A DNA stretch of 64,000 bases from Mesorhizobium ciceri biovar biserrulae WSM1271 (GTDB lineage Bacteria; Pseudomonadota; Alphaproteobacteria; Rhizobiales; Rhizobiaceae). Shown here piece by piece: positions 54,199-63,017 of this stretch. The DNA is taken from assembly GCF_000185905.1 (NCBI RefSeq), contig NC_014923.1, forward strand, positions 1,364,001-1,428,000. Direction: 5' to 3'. Under the pieces are notes generated by a model, which saw only the letters and a list, made by a program, of their open reading frames with translations, was not told where the DNA came from and ran no database searches. The position numbers and the translations under genes are program-made. Within the stretch, counting starts at the first letter, position 1; each line of letters begins with the position of its first letter.

Positions 54199-55713
54199 CT
54201 ACTGCCTTGCCGGCTGTGCGGCCGGCGTTTGCGTTTGCGGGATGGCGTGCGCCGCGATCGCCTGTTCTGAGAGATTTGCCCTATCGAGTTCGGCGGCGAT
54301 GGTGCCGTCGCGCATGACCAACACGCGGTCGGCAAGCCGGATCACCTCGGGCAGTTCGGAGGAGACGACGACCACCGCATGGCCCTCGGCGGCGAGTTCC
54401 TCGATCAGATGATAGATCTCCGCCTTGGCGCCGACATCGATGCCGCGCGTCGGCTCGTCGAACAAGAGGATGCGTGTTCCCGCCGCCAGCCAGCGGCCGA
54501 TGATCGCCTTCTGCTGGTTGCCGCCGCTGAACAGGCGGATCGGCCGGTCGAGCAGGAATGGGCGCAGATTGACGCGGCTCATCTTCTCGGCCGCCACCTG
54601 TTTCAACCTGGCGTGATCGATGAGGCCGCGCGGCGCGAACACGGCCATCGAGGCCAGCGCCATATTGCTGGTGATCGAGCGCAGCGGCACGATGCCTTCG
54701 CGTTTGCGCTCCTCCGGCACCAGTCCGACGCCGGCGGCAATCGCGTCACGCGGGCTGAAGAACCGTGCCGCCTTGCCGTCGATTGCAATCGTCCCGGCCG
54801 TGGCGCGATCGGCGCCGGCCAAGAGCCGCAGCAGTTCAGTGCGGCCGGAACCGACCAGGCCGGCAATGCCCAGCACCTCGCCGCGATGCAGATCGAACGA
54901 CACGTTGCGCACCTTCGTCGCCGAGGAGAGGCCACGCGCGCTCAGCATGACCTTGTTCGTGGCATGGGAATTATGCTGCTCCTGCGCCAGTTCGCGGCCG
55001 ACCATCATCGCCACGACCGCTTTCTCCGACAGGTCGTTCAGATCGACGGAATCGACGACGACGCCATCGCGCATGATGGTGGCGCGCCGGCAGATGCCGA
55101 ACACCTCGTCCAGCTTGTGCGAGACATAGACGACGGCGACGCCGTCGCGGGCGAGGCCGGTGATGACTTGCGCCAGCCGTTCGAATTCGCTCGGCGTCAG
55201 GCTCGATGTCGGCTCGTCCATGGCAACGATGCGGGCGCGATCGAGCAGCGCGCGGGCGATCTCGACAATCTGCCGCTGCGCCACCTTCAGGGTACCGAGG
55301 GGTGCAGCCGGATCGATGGAGGGATCGATGGCCGCAAGAGCCTCCGCAGCACGGCGCTCCTGTTCGCGCCGGGCGACGAAGATGGCGCCGCGCGTCAGCG
55401 GATGGCCTAGGAACATGTTCTGGGCGACGCTAAGGCGTGGTACCTGCTGCAATTCCTGATGGATCATGGCGACGCCCGCAGCGCGTGCGGCGACCGGGTT
55501 GACGAGTGTAACCGGCTTGCCGTCGATGAGGACGCTTCCCGCTGTCGGCCTGTAGACGCCAGACAGGATGCGCAGCAGCGTCGACTTGCCGGCGCCATTT
55601 TCCCCGAGCAGGCCGTGGATTTCACCGGCACCTACCGAGAACGACACGCCGTCAAGCGCCCGCACGGCCGGAAACAGCTTGGAAATGCCCTGGAATTGCA
55701 GCCGGGGTGACAT
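54199..55713 (-). CDS. Sugar ABC transporter ATP-binding protein (RbsA-like, two domains)
   Basis: ATPase of the sugar importer with two fused nucleotide-binding domains (504 residues). The N-domain has Walker A GENGAGKST, a degenerate signature LKVAQRQIVEIARAL and Walker B VAMDEPTSSLT. The C-domain has the degenerate Walker A GLVGSGRTELLR seen in RbsA/MglA, LFSGGNQQKAIIGRWLA and LLFDEPTRGIDVG. It lies between receptor and permease genes. Confidence 0.95.
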   Translation of the reverse strand: MSPRLQFQGISKLFPAVRALDGVSFSVGAGEIHGLLGENGAGKSTLLRILSGVYRPTAGSVLIDGKPVTLVNPVAARAAGVAMIHQELQQVPRLSVAQNMFLGHPLTRGAIFVARREQERRAAEALAAIDPSIDPAAPLGTLKVAQRQIVEIARALLDRARIVAMDEPTSSLTPSEFERLAQVITGLARDGVAVVYVSHKLDEVFGICRRATIMRDGVVVDSVDLNDLSEKAVVAMMVGRELAQEQHNSHATNKVMLSARGLSSATKVRNVSFDLHRGEVLGIAGLVGSGRTELLRLLAGADRATAGTIAIDGKAARFFSPRDAIAAGVGLVPEERKREGIVPLRSITSNMALASMAVFAPRGLIDHARLKQVAAEKMSRVNLRPFLLDRPIRLFSGGNQQKAIIGRWLAAGTRILLFDEPTRGIDVGAKAEIYHLIEELAAEGHAVVVVSSELPEVIRLADRVLVMRDGTIAAELDRANLSEQAIAAHAIPQTQTPAAQPARQ

Positions 55714-55735
55714 TGGGTTCTATCTCCGGGCAACG

Positions 55736-55768
55736 GTGCCGGCGGGAGCGAATTGCTCTGGCCGGCAC
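55736..55768 (-). terminator. Attenuator stem-loop between sugar receptor and ATPase genes
   Basis: GTGCCGGC (55736-55743) pairs with GCCGGCAC (55761-55768), extended by inner AGC/GCT pairing. Located just after the receptor stop, it probably reduces read-through or protects the receptor mRNA so that more receptor than ATPase is made. Confidence 0.5.
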
Positions 55769-55781
55769 TCGCCGATTGGCC

Positions 55782-56834
55782 TTACTGGCCCGCAGCCGCG
55801 TCCTCGAGCAGTGCCTTGCGCGCGCCGCCGCCGGAATAGCGGTCGGCATTGTCCTTGGTGATCAGTGCCTGGGGCGTGGCGACGACGCGGGGCAGCTTCT
55901 GTCCCGCGACGAGACGCAGAGCAGTTTCCAACGCCACTTCGCCGGTCAGCACCGGGAAACTGTCGACCGTGCCGGTCAGTTCGCCGGCCCGTATGGAGGC
56001 ATAGGCGTCGGAAATGCCGTCGGTGCCGAAGACCGCAACCTTGTCCTGCAGGCCGGCGGCCTTGACTGCCTCGACGATGCCGAGCGCCATGCCGTCATTG
56101 TTGGCATAAAAGCCGATCAGGTCGGGGTGCTGCTGCAGGATGTTGGTGGCCGCATCATAGGAGGTCTGGCGGTCCCAGTTGCCGGGAACGCTGGCGACGA
56201 CCTCGAACTTGCCTGCCTCGGTGATGGTCGACTTGAAGCCGTCGGTGCGCTGCACGGCGGCATAGACGCCAGCCTGGCCTTCGACGATGGCGACCTTGCC
56301 GCCATCCGGACGGTTCTTGATGAACCATTTGGCGACGCGCACGCCATTGTCGCGCTGGACATTGCCGACATAATGTTCGGCCTGCGGGATCACGGCGTCA
56401 TTGACGTTGACCACCGGCACGTTGGCGGCCTTGGCTTGCTCCATGATCGGCTGCAGATTGGCATCCGTCTGCGGCGAGACGAGCAGCACGTTGTAGCCCT
56501 GCGTCACCAGGCCTTCGGCGATGGTGAGCTGGCCGAGCTGGTCGCCCTCGCTTTGCGCTGCCTGATAGACGACGGGAACGCCGACCTTGGCGCCGAATGC
56601 CGTGTAGCCCTCGCCCAGCGAGCGCCAGTATTCATTGGTCAGCGTCTTGGAGACGGCGCCTGCCTTGGTGCCTTCGGGCAGCTTGGGGAACGCGCCGAAT
56701 TTGGCCTCGACCTGCGACCAGTCGATGCGGTCCTTTTCCGTGTCGGAATTGAGCGGCGCGAGGTCGGCCGAAAAGGCAGAGCCGATCGACAGCGCCATCA
56801 GTGCGGCGGTAGCAGTGGCAAGCAGAAGTTTCAT
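55782..56834 (-). CDS. Sugar ABC transporter substrate-binding protein
   Basis: Periplasmic receptor of the importer (Peripla_BP_4, ribose-binding fold). The 350-residue product has a signal peptide (MKLLLATATAALMALSIGSAFS), and segments QGYNVLLVSPQTDANLQPIM, VPVVNVNDAVIP, GFYANNDGMALGIVEAVKAA and VAVFGTDGISDAYASIRAGE. The start at 56834 follows GGGAGGAA. The ligand is unknown; the isomerase and PfkB kinase suggest a pentose, ketose or polyol. Confidence 0.93.
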   Translation of the reverse strand: MKLLLATATAALMALSIGSAFSADLAPLNSDTEKDRIDWSQVEAKFGAFPKLPEGTKAGAVSKTLTNEYWRSLGEGYTAFGAKVGVPVVYQAAQSEGDQLGQLTIAEGLVTQGYNVLLVSPQTDANLQPIMEQAKAANVPVVNVNDAVIPQAEHYVGNVQRDNGVRVAKWFIKNRPDGGKVAIVEGQAGVYAAVQRTDGFKSTITEAGKFEVVASVPGNWDRQTSYDAATNILQQHPDLIGFYANNDGMALGIVEAVKAAGLQDKVAVFGTDGISDAYASIRAGELTGTVDSFPVLTGEVALETALRLVAGQKLPRVVATPQALITKDNADRYSGGGARKALLEDAAAGQ

Positions 56835-56875
56835 TGTATTCCTCCCTTGTTGAAAACGATAATGGTGCGGATGCC

Positions 56876-57865
56876 TCAGCTATCCGGCCCGAGCATGATT
56901 TCCTGGATGATGGCCTGCGACGTCACCGCATCCTGGCTGTCCATGGCGGCGGACAGGCGATTGTCCTGCTCCAGCCGGTCAACGACGCGCAGCATGCGCT
57001 TGACGGTGGCGATGTTGACTTCGCACTCGCGCACCGGATCGAGCCCGGTCATGTCGGGGAACGTGTCGAAATAGATGGCGCCGGCGTAACCGTCGCGGCG
57101 AATCTGCCTGAGCAGCTCGATGGTCTGCAGCGTGTGCACCGCGCCGACCATCAGGCCGTCGTCGCGCTTGGCGTAGCCGTCGTTCAGATGCACGCCGAGC
57201 AGCTTGCTGTGGCGCGCCACCAGGGCCGCGGCAAAGGCCGGCTGTTCGTCGGCATAGAGCACATGGGCGAAATCGAGGGTGACGCCCAGATTGGGCACGC
57301 CGACATCGCGGATCGCCAGCAAGGTCGTCGCCGCATCCGGCATCAGGCTGTAGGAGCGTGGTTCGTTCGGTTTGTACTCAAGGCTGATCTGACAGTCGGG
57401 ATCATGCGCGGATACTTCACGAATCCCATCGATTTCGTGTTGCCAAAGCGTCGCATAGTCGGCCTGGAAGGCGTAGTCGAAGCCATCCTGGCCGAGCCAC
57501 AGCGTCATCAGGCTGGCGCCGGCCTCACGCAGGGCATCGATCCCGGCTTTGGTCAGGTCGATGGCCTCGCGGCGCACCGCCGGATCCGGATTGGTGAAGG
57601 CGCCGAGCTTGAAGGCGGGGTTGGAGTAGTAGCGCATGGCAAAGCCATTGATGGAAAGCCCGAGATCGCTCAGTTTGAGGGCGATTTCCGCAGGCTTTTC
57701 ACTGACATGGTCGGGAAAGTTGAGGTCGAGATCGGTAAGCCCGCCGACCTTGGCGGCGCGCGCCGCCATCTGCAGCAGCGACGGCTTGCCGGTAAGATCA
57801 GGCCATTCGGCCTGCGGCCGCGAGGCAAAGGAATTCAGGCGCGTGGCGAAACGAGTGGCTGTCAT
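56876..57865 (-). CDS. Xylose-isomerase-like TIM-barrel sugar isomerase/epimerase
   Basis: First gene of the sugar operon; likely isomerises or epimerises the imported sugar. The 329-residue product has the metal-site segments ISLEYKPNEPR (Glu), GVTLDFAHV (Asp), GVHLNDGY (His) and IYFDTFPD (Asp), spaced as in L-rhamnose isomerase and ketose 3-epimerases. The start MTATRFATRLNSF at 57865 follows AAGGA; longer frames run into the operator. The substrate is not identified. Confidence 0.88.
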   Translation of the reverse strand: MTATRFATRLNSFASRPQAEWPDLTGKPSLLQMAARAAKVGGLTDLDLNFPDHVSEKPAEIALKLSDLGLSINGFAMRYYSNPAFKLGAFTNPDPAVRREAIDLTKAGIDALREAGASLMTLWLGQDGFDYAFQADYATLWQHEIDGIREVSAHDPDCQISLEYKPNEPRSYSLMPDAATTLLAIRDVGVPNLGVTLDFAHVLYADEQPAFAAALVARHSKLLGVHLNDGYAKRDDGLMVGAVHTLQTIELLRQIRRDGYAGAIYFDTFPDMTGLDPVRECEVNIATVKRMLRVVDRLEQDNRLSAAMDSQDAVTSQAIIQEIMLGPDS

Positions 57866-58229
57866 GGTCGATCCTTCAATCGTCATGACTTCACATAAAT
57901 ACAAATATTTGTAAAGTTATTGTTTTGAGGGGCGGGCGGTGAGCTGTGTCGACGGCCGGGGCTGAGCCGCGCGAAGGCGCAGGTTTCCCAGCGGCGTCGC
58001 CGGACAATCCGTCAGAACGGTGGGATCACTGACCGAGAGCGTGCGACGAAGCCGTCGAGTTCGAGGTGCTCCATGTGCGAGATCGCCCGGCAGGACGCGC
58101 CGTCGCGGCTAGTGCACCGGCGAAAAAGAGCCCAACGATTGACCGGCCAAAGGCACCGTCACACGACCGCGCAGGGAGATGCAGATCGCCGCTGCCTGGC
58201 GCTCGAGCGGGATCAGCACATCACATCGT
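57866..58229. other. Gap upstream of the sugar operon
   Basis: 364 bp with no convincing gene. The left end (57880-57930) is AT-rich and holds the sugar operon promoter and the palindrome at 57900-57913. The rest is GC-rich with scattered short frames lacking ribosome sites or family features; it may be decayed sequence. Confidence 0.5.
57900..57913. promoter_or_regulatory. Candidate operator of the sugar operon
   Basis: TACAAATATTTGTA is a perfect 14-bp palindrome 35 bp upstream of the isomerase start, in the only AT-rich stretch of the gap. It is the best candidate for binding by the RpiR-type regulator of the operon. Confidence 0.55.
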
Positions 58230-58433
58230 TCACGCAATAATGTCGGGAATGATCTTGTCTTCCAGCGCCATCAGCCGGTCCTTGAGGAACAGCTTCTTCT
58301 TCTTCATGCGCTGGATCTGCAGCGGATCGCAGGCCATGGCGATCATCGCGTTGATGGCTGCATCGAAATCGGCGTGTTCCTGCTTCAGGCGGGAAAATTC
58401 GAGGCGAATATCGGCCTGTTCCTGATCGGACAT
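58230..58433 (-). CDS. DUF465 (YdcH-like) protein, copy A
   Basis: Function unknown. The 67-residue, highly charged helical product has the DUF465 pattern: a central LKQEHADFDAAINAM helix and the ending RMKKKKLFLKDRLMALEDKI. It is divergent from a second, diverged family member at 58673, 239 bp away. Confidence 0.88.
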   Translation of the reverse strand: MSDQEQADIRLEFSRLKQEHADFDAAINAMIAMACDPLQIQRMKKKKLFLKDRLMALEDKIIPDIIA

Positions 58434-58575
58434 TCTCTACCGTCTGCACGTCTGCGGCGCCCAAAGCTGGGCCTGATTGGGCGGGGCCGGATGTTTTGTC
58501 ACCGGCGTGCAGCCCATATCACATTTCACAGTGTCGTGGAATGCTACCACGGATCATTCGACATCGCCCGCGGAA

Positions 58576-58592
58576 GGTGACACACTGTCACC
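58576..58592. promoter_or_regulatory. Small dyad between the two DUF465 genes
   Basis: GGTGACA (58576-58582) and TGTCACC (58586-58592) form a perfect inverted repeat with a CAC spacer in the shared promoter region. It could be an operator for both genes or part of a leader hairpin for the plus-strand gene. Confidence 0.4.
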
Positions 58593-58672
58593 GTGCCGTC
58601 ACAGAAGCGAACCTGCGGTGGACGCGCCGTGACGGTTGCAATCGAGGAAAACCATGAAAGGGAGAACCAATC

Positions 58673-58852
58673 ATGTCTCTTGCATCCCATCTTGATGAGT
58701 TGCAGCGGAAACACGGCGACATCGAACGTGAAATCGATGACGCGATGAATCATCCATCGGTCGACGACCTCGAAATCGTGAATCTTAAGCGACGCAAGCT
58801 GGCACTCAAGGACGAGATTGAAAAACTAAGAGGAAAACCGACCACGCATTGA
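58673..58852 (+). CDS. DUF465 (YdcH-like) protein, copy B
   Basis: Function unknown. The 59-residue product starts MSLASHLDELQRKHGDIERE and contains VDDLEIVNLKRRKLALKDEI, the DUF465 helix-turn-helix-like hairpin, with basic residues before the end. A GGGAG ribosome site precedes the ATG. It is smaller than and diverged from copy A, so the pair looks like an old duplication with division of roles. Confidence 0.88.
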   Translation: MSLASHLDELQRKHGDIEREIDDAMNHPSVDDLEIVNLKRRKLALKDEIEKLRGKPTTH

Positions 58853-59186
58853 TGCCCTCCTGACATAGCCGCCCGGTATCCGCGGCCTCTTTTCCCGGCG
58901 GCTCCCCGCCGCCGGCGTGGAGGGGTTTGATTTCCCAGCACCGGTCTGTCAGCCGAAGCTGGACTTGCACCCGGCTTAATATCCGCTTCGGCTGTCGCCC
59001 GTTCGCCAGATCATCGATTGTTTTTGGTCGTTGGCGGCGTGCCGATTCCGGCCAGTGGCGACCTGTCGCCATTGACAAGCCATCTTTGCTCCTCCACCTC
59101 ATGCCCGGACCTCAGCGCATCGGCCCGGGGCGTCGTTGTGCGCCCATGCAGGACACAAGATGCTCCAGAGACAAAAGGCTGCCGGC
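58853..59186 (+). other. Gap upstream of ispG
   Basis: 334 bp with no convincing gene. A GC hairpin (CGGCGG CTCC CCGCCG, about 58895-58911) soon after copy B may end its transcript. The remainder holds the ispG promoter; no clear operator is seen. Confidence 0.5.
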
Positions 59187-60440
59187 ATGACCGGATATTT
59201 TTCCTCTCCTTTCCCCCGCCGCACCTCGGTCGGCGTCGATGTCGGCGGCGTGGTCGTCGGCGGCGGCGCGCCCGTTGTCGTCCAATCGATGACCAACACC
59301 GACACGGCCGATATCGACCAGACCGTCGCGCAGGTCGCAGCACTGCACCGGGCCGGCTCCGAGATCGTGCGCATCACCGTCGATCGCGACGAGAGTGCCG
59401 CCGCCGTACCGCGCATTCATGAGCGGCTTCGGCGGCTTGGCATCAACGTGCCGCTGGTCGGCGATTTCCACTATATCGGCCACAAGCTCTTGGCCGATCA
59501 CCCGGCCTGCGCCGAGGCGCTGGCCAAATATCGGATCAACCCCGGCAATGTCGGCTTCAAGGACAAGAAGGACCGGCAGTTCGCCGACATCGTCGAGATG
59601 GCGATCAGGCATGACAAGCCGGTGCGCATCGGTGTCAACTGGGGCTCGCTCGACCAGGAGCTTTTGACCCGGCTGATGGACGACAACCAGGACAAGGGTT
59701 TTCCGCTGACGGCGCAAGAGGTGATGCGCGAGGCGATCGTGCAGTCGGCCATTCTCTCGGCCGAGATGGCGGAAGAGATCGGCCTTGGCCGCGAGAAAAT
59801 CATCCTGTCGGCCAAGGTCAGCGGCGTGCAGGACCTGATTGCCGTCTATGCCGAACTCGCCACCCGCTCCAACCATGCGCTGCATCTCGGCCTGACTGAA
59901 GCCGGCATGGGCTCGAAAGGCATCGTCGCTTCGTCGGCCGCCATGGGCATCCTGCTGCAGCAAGGCATCGGCGACACCATCCGCATCTCACTGACGCCGG
60001 AGCCGAATGGCGACCGCACGCGCGAGGTGCAGGTTTCGCAGGAATTGCTGCAGACGATGGGGTTCAGGCAGTTCGTGCCGATCGTCGCCGCGTGTCCCGG
60101 CTGCGGCCGCACGACCTCGACCGTGTTCCAGGAGCTCGCTCAGAACATCCAGGCAGATCTCAGGAAGAACATGCCGGTGTGGCGCGACAAATATCCCGGC
60201 GTCGAGAACCTCAAGGTCGCGGTGATGGGTTGCATCGTCAACGGCCCGGGCGAGTCCAAGCATGCCGATATCGGCATTTCGCTGCCCGGCACCGGCGAGA
60301 CGCCGACGGCGCCAGTCTTCGTCGACGGCAAGAAGGCGGCGACGCTGCGCGGACCGTCGATCGCGGCGGATTTCGAGAAAATGGTCGCCGATTATATCGA
60401 ACAGCGGTTCGGTCGCGGCGGCAAGGCCGCGGCAGAGTAG
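59187..60440 (+). CDS. ispG: 4-hydroxy-3-methylbut-2-enyl diphosphate synthase (flavodoxin)
   Basis: [4Fe-4S] enzyme making HMBPP from MEcPP in the MEP isoprenoid pathway. The 417-residue product has [20 protein letters not shown] near the start, and cluster cysteines in [12 protein letters not shown] (about 302) and [17 protein letters not shown] (about 349). The start MTGYFSSPF at 59187 was chosen over an ATG at 59136. The lytic transglycosylase gene follows 5 bp after the stop, so the two may be co-transcribed. Confidence 0.95.
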   Translation: MTGYFSSPFPRRTSVGVDVGGVVVGGGAPVVVQSMTNTDTADIDQTVAQVAALHRAGSEIVRITVDRDESAAAVPRIHERLRRLGINVPLVGDFHYIGHKLLADHPACAEALAKYRINPGNVGFKDKKDRQFADIVEMAIRHDKPVRIGVNWGSLDQELLTRLMDDNQDKGFPLTAQEVMREAIVQSAILSAEMAEEIGLGREKIILSAKVSGVQDLIAVYAELATRSNHALHLGLTEAGMGSKGIVASSAAMGILLQQGIGDTIRISLTPEPNGDRTREVQVSQELLQTMGFRQFVPIVAACPGCGRTTSTVFQELAQNIQADLRKNMPVWRDKYPGVENLKVAVMGCIVNGPGESKHADIGISLPGTGETPTAPVFVDGKKAATLRGPSIAADFEKMVADYIEQRFGRGGKAAAE

Positions 60441-60445
60441 GTCAA

Positions 60446-61300
60446 ATGCAGCGTTTCCTGTGGGCGACGCTGGTCCTGCTGTGTGGGCTAGTCTGGTCGA
60501 CACTGGCTCAGGCCGATCCGCCGCAATCCGCCAAGCAACGGCTTATCGACAAGGTCTGCAACCTGATCCAGGCGCATGCCGACCAGAATGGTTTGCCCAG
60601 GGATTTCTTCGCCCGGCTGATCTGGAAGGAGAGCCGTTTCGATCCCAACGCAGTCAGTCCCGTCGGCGCCGAAGGCATTGCCCAGTTCATGCCGGGAACC
60701 GCCAAGATGCGCGGGCTTGCCAATTCCTTCGACATCAATCAGGCGATCCCGGCTTCGGCGAAATATCTCGCCGAAATGAAAACCGGCTACGGCAATCTCG
60801 GCCTGGCGGCCGCCGCCTACAATGCCGGCGAGAGCCGGGTGTCGCGCTGGCTCAGTTCCGGCGGTTTCCTGCCGATGGAAACCGAAAGCTATGTCTTCGA
60901 CATCATGGGCGAACCAGCCGACAAGTTCACCGACCGAGCCTATGCCGGAAGGGTCGAACCGCTCGACGCTAAGGCGGATTTTGCCGTCGCTTGCCGAAAA
61001 CTGCCGGTGATCATGTCGCGGACCGTGGCGATGGCCTCGATCAACGTAAAGCCATGGGGCATCCAGGTGGCCGGCAATTTCCGCCGCAGTGCCGCGATCA
61101 ACCAGTGGCTCAGGGTAAGGAGCCGGTTCCCGGCCCTGCTCAACGGGCACGATCCCGTGGTCAGCCGGGTGCGCACGCCAATCGGCCGGCGGGGTATCTA
61201 TGCGGTCAGGATCGGTGTCGACCACCGCGCCGATGCAAACGTCATCTGCCAGAAATTGCAAAGCATCGGTGGGGCATGCGTGGTGGTGCGCAACCGGTGA
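60446..61300 (+). CDS. Lytic transglycosylase with SPOR-like C-terminus
   Basis: Cleaves peptidoglycan glycan strands. The 284-residue product has a signal peptide (MQRFLWATLVLLCGLVWSTLAQA), an SLT domain with catalytic Glu in IWKESRFDPNAVSPVGAEGI (about 60-80), GIAQFMPGTA and AAAYNAGESRV. The C-terminal 70 residues (VKPWGIQVAGNFRRSAAINQ ... GGACVVVRNR) resemble a SPOR domain, which binds denuded glycans. The start at 60446 gives the signal peptide. Confidence 0.92.
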   Translation: MQRFLWATLVLLCGLVWSTLAQADPPQSAKQRLIDKVCNLIQAHADQNGLPRDFFARLIWKESRFDPNAVSPVGAEGIAQFMPGTAKMRGLANSFDINQAIPASAKYLAEMKTGYGNLGLAAAAYNAGESRVSRWLSSGGFLPMETESYVFDIMGEPADKFTDRAYAGRVEPLDAKADFAVACRKLPVIMSRTVAMASINVKPWGIQVAGNFRRSAAINQWLRVRSRFPALLNGHDPVVSRVRTPIGRRGIYAVRIGVDHRADANVICQKLQSIGGACVVVRNR

Positions 61301-61306
61301 TTTGAC

Positions 61307-61328
61307 CCCTGCCGGCAGGGTGTTTTGT
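61307..61328 (+). terminator. Intrinsic terminator after the transglycosylase gene
   Basis: CCCTGCCGGCAGGG (61307-61320) is a perfect palindrome followed by TGTTTTGT, 6 bp after the stop codon. Confidence 0.65.
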
Positions 61329-61388
61329 CTGAGAGAGGCATTTAAAAAAGCGACAGCCGTGACGTCGCATCCAGCAAGGATTTCAGCT

Positions 61389-62204
61389 ATGGCGGCGGCC
61401 ATCTTACCAGGAGCGACAGCCCCTGCCTTTGACAAGCCGCGTGGGCACAACATGTTCGATGGATACATTATCTGCGGCACACCGAGGACCGGAAGCACGC
61501 TGCTGTGCAAGCTTCTGGCATCCACCAAGACGGCCGGCGATCCACACTCATTCTATCGGCGCCAGGACGTGGTGGAGTGGGCCGAAGAGTGGAAGCTGCC
61601 CGATCGCGCCGCGATGAGCGAGCTCGAATTCGATGCCGCGTATCTCGATGCCGCGATCGCCGCCGGTAAGGGTGGGACCGGCCTCTTCGGCCTCCGCTTG
61701 ATGCGCGAAAATCTGGATGAGCTTTCGGCGATCCTCGACCGGATTTTCCCAAAACGGCCATCCGACAGAGCACGGTTCGAAAGAGCATTCGGCAATGTTC
61801 TCTACATACACCTCTCGCGGGAAGACAAGCTTGCGCAGGCTGTCTCCCTGATCAAGGCAGAGCAGACCGGTCTTTGGCATATCGCTCCCGACGGTACCGA
61901 GATCGAAAGGGTCGCACCGCCGAAAGAGCCCCAATATGATTTCGAGCGGATCAGGCGTGAGGTCGCGGAACTCGAGACCTATGATGCGGCCTGGAACATC
62001 TGGTTCGCAGCACAAGGCATATCCCCGCATCGGGTTGGCTACGAGCGCCTTTCGAGCAATCCGGCGGCGACATTGCTAGGCATCTGCGAAGTCTTGGGCG
62101 TTCAAGCGCCGAATGCCGATGACGTGAGGCCCGGCGTTGCAAAGCTCTCCGACGACACGAGCCTCGACTGGATGCGCCGCTATCGTCTGGACGCAGCCGC
62201 CTGA
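61389..62204 (+). CDS. Stf0-type sulfotransferase family protein
   Basis: Predicted PAPS-dependent sulfotransferase; Stf0 in mycobacteria sulfates trehalose, and rhizobial relatives may modify Nod factors, lipids or polysaccharides. The product is 271 residues. It has the PAPS-loop motif IICGTPRTGSTLLCKLL, the HSFYRRQDV segment, LFGLRLMRENLDEL and IHLSREDKLAQAVSLIKAEQ, which are the Stf0 signature. The start at 61389 has AAGGA; an ATG at 61452 (MFDGYIICGTPRTG) fits the family N-terminus and is equally possible. The acceptor is unknown. Confidence 0.88.
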   Translation: MAAAILPGATAPAFDKPRGHNMFDGYIICGTPRTGSTLLCKLLASTKTAGDPHSFYRRQDVVEWAEEWKLPDRAAMSELEFDAAYLDAAIAAGKGGTGLFGLRLMRENLDELSAILDRIFPKRPSDRARFERAFGNVLYIHLSREDKLAQAVSLIKAEQTGLWHIAPDGTEIERVAPPKEPQYDFERIRREVAELETYDAAWNIWFAAQGISPHRVGYERLSSNPAATLLGICEVLGVQAPNADDVRPGVAKLSDDTSLDWMRRYRLDAAA

Positions 62205-62248
62205 CGCTTGATGGGCTGCAGCTGGAAATTGGAGTATGGGCAGAGACT

Positions 62249-62989
62249 ATGACCGACCCTATCTACAGCGATCCCGACTTCGTCCAGTTCTATGATATCG
62301 AGAACCAAAGCGGCCGTGCCGATTTTGATTACTGTATCGGTCTTGCCGTAAATCGCGGCTCGGTCCTCGATCTCGGCTGTGGCACTGGCCAACTGGCTGC
62401 CGAACTTGCCGATGGGCATAATGTCACTGGCGTTGACCCGGCATCGGCGATGCTCGACGTGGCGCGGCGCAGGGCCGGCGGCGACAGGGTCGACTGGGTC
62501 GAGGCCGACGCGCGAACTGTTCGGCTCGGGCGGCGTTTCGACCTGGTCCTGCTCACCGGGCATGCGTTCCAGGTTTTCCTGACAGGCGAGGATCAGATGG
62601 CGGTGCTGGGCACCATCGCCGAGCATCTCGCTCCCGGCGGGCTCTTCATTTTCGACACACGAAATCCCGCCGAGGAGGAATGGCTGGAATGGACACCGCA
62701 GCGCTCCGAACGGGCAGTTACACATCCCGGCCTCGGCACGGTCAAAGCCTGGTATGATGCCGAACACGATGCCGCTACCGGCATCGTCACCTACTCGACC
62801 TTCTATGACATTCCGGGCGGTAGACCTGTTCTGGGCGCCGAATCCAAGATCGCGTTCCCCAAGAAGGAAGATCTTGCGGGGATGCTGGACGAGACTGGCC
62901 TGTTGGTCGAGCTGTGGCTGGGTGACTGGCAGGGCACACCTTATGGTGTGACCTCGCCGGAAATCATCCCGATCGGCCGGTTGCGCTGA
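62249..62989 (+). CDS. Class I SAM-dependent methyltransferase
   Basis: Substrate unknown. The 246-residue product has the SAM motif VLDLGCGTGQLA (about 39-50), acidic motif II GVDPASAMLDVA, and LVLLTGHAFQVF and LAPGGLFIFDTR. It lies 44 bp after the sulfotransferase and may be co-transcribed, but a shared pathway is not shown. Confidence 0.9.
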   Translation: MTDPIYSDPDFVQFYDIENQSGRADFDYCIGLAVNRGSVLDLGCGTGQLAAELADGHNVTGVDPASAMLDVARRRAGGDRVDWVEADARTVRLGRRFDLVLLTGHAFQVFLTGEDQMAVLGTIAEHLAPGGLFIFDTRNPAEEEWLEWTPQRSERAVTHPGLGTVKAWYDAEHDAATGIVTYSTFYDIPGGRPVLGAESKIAFPKKEDLAGMLDETGLLVELWLGDWQGTPYGVTSPEIIPIGRLR

Positions 62990-62990
62990 T

Positions 62991-63017
62991 CCGGCCTGAC
63001 CAATAGGGCCGGCTTTT
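62991..63017 (+). terminator. Terminator after the methyltransferase gene
   Basis: CCGGCC (62991-62996) pairs with GGCCGG (63007-63012) and is followed by CTTTT. It overlaps the stop codon of the convergent kinase gene. Confidence 0.6.

Noticed and set aside
58066..58425. 119-codon plus-strand frame over the DUF465 copy A gene
   Set aside because: It runs antisense to a clear DUF465 protein and has no family features.
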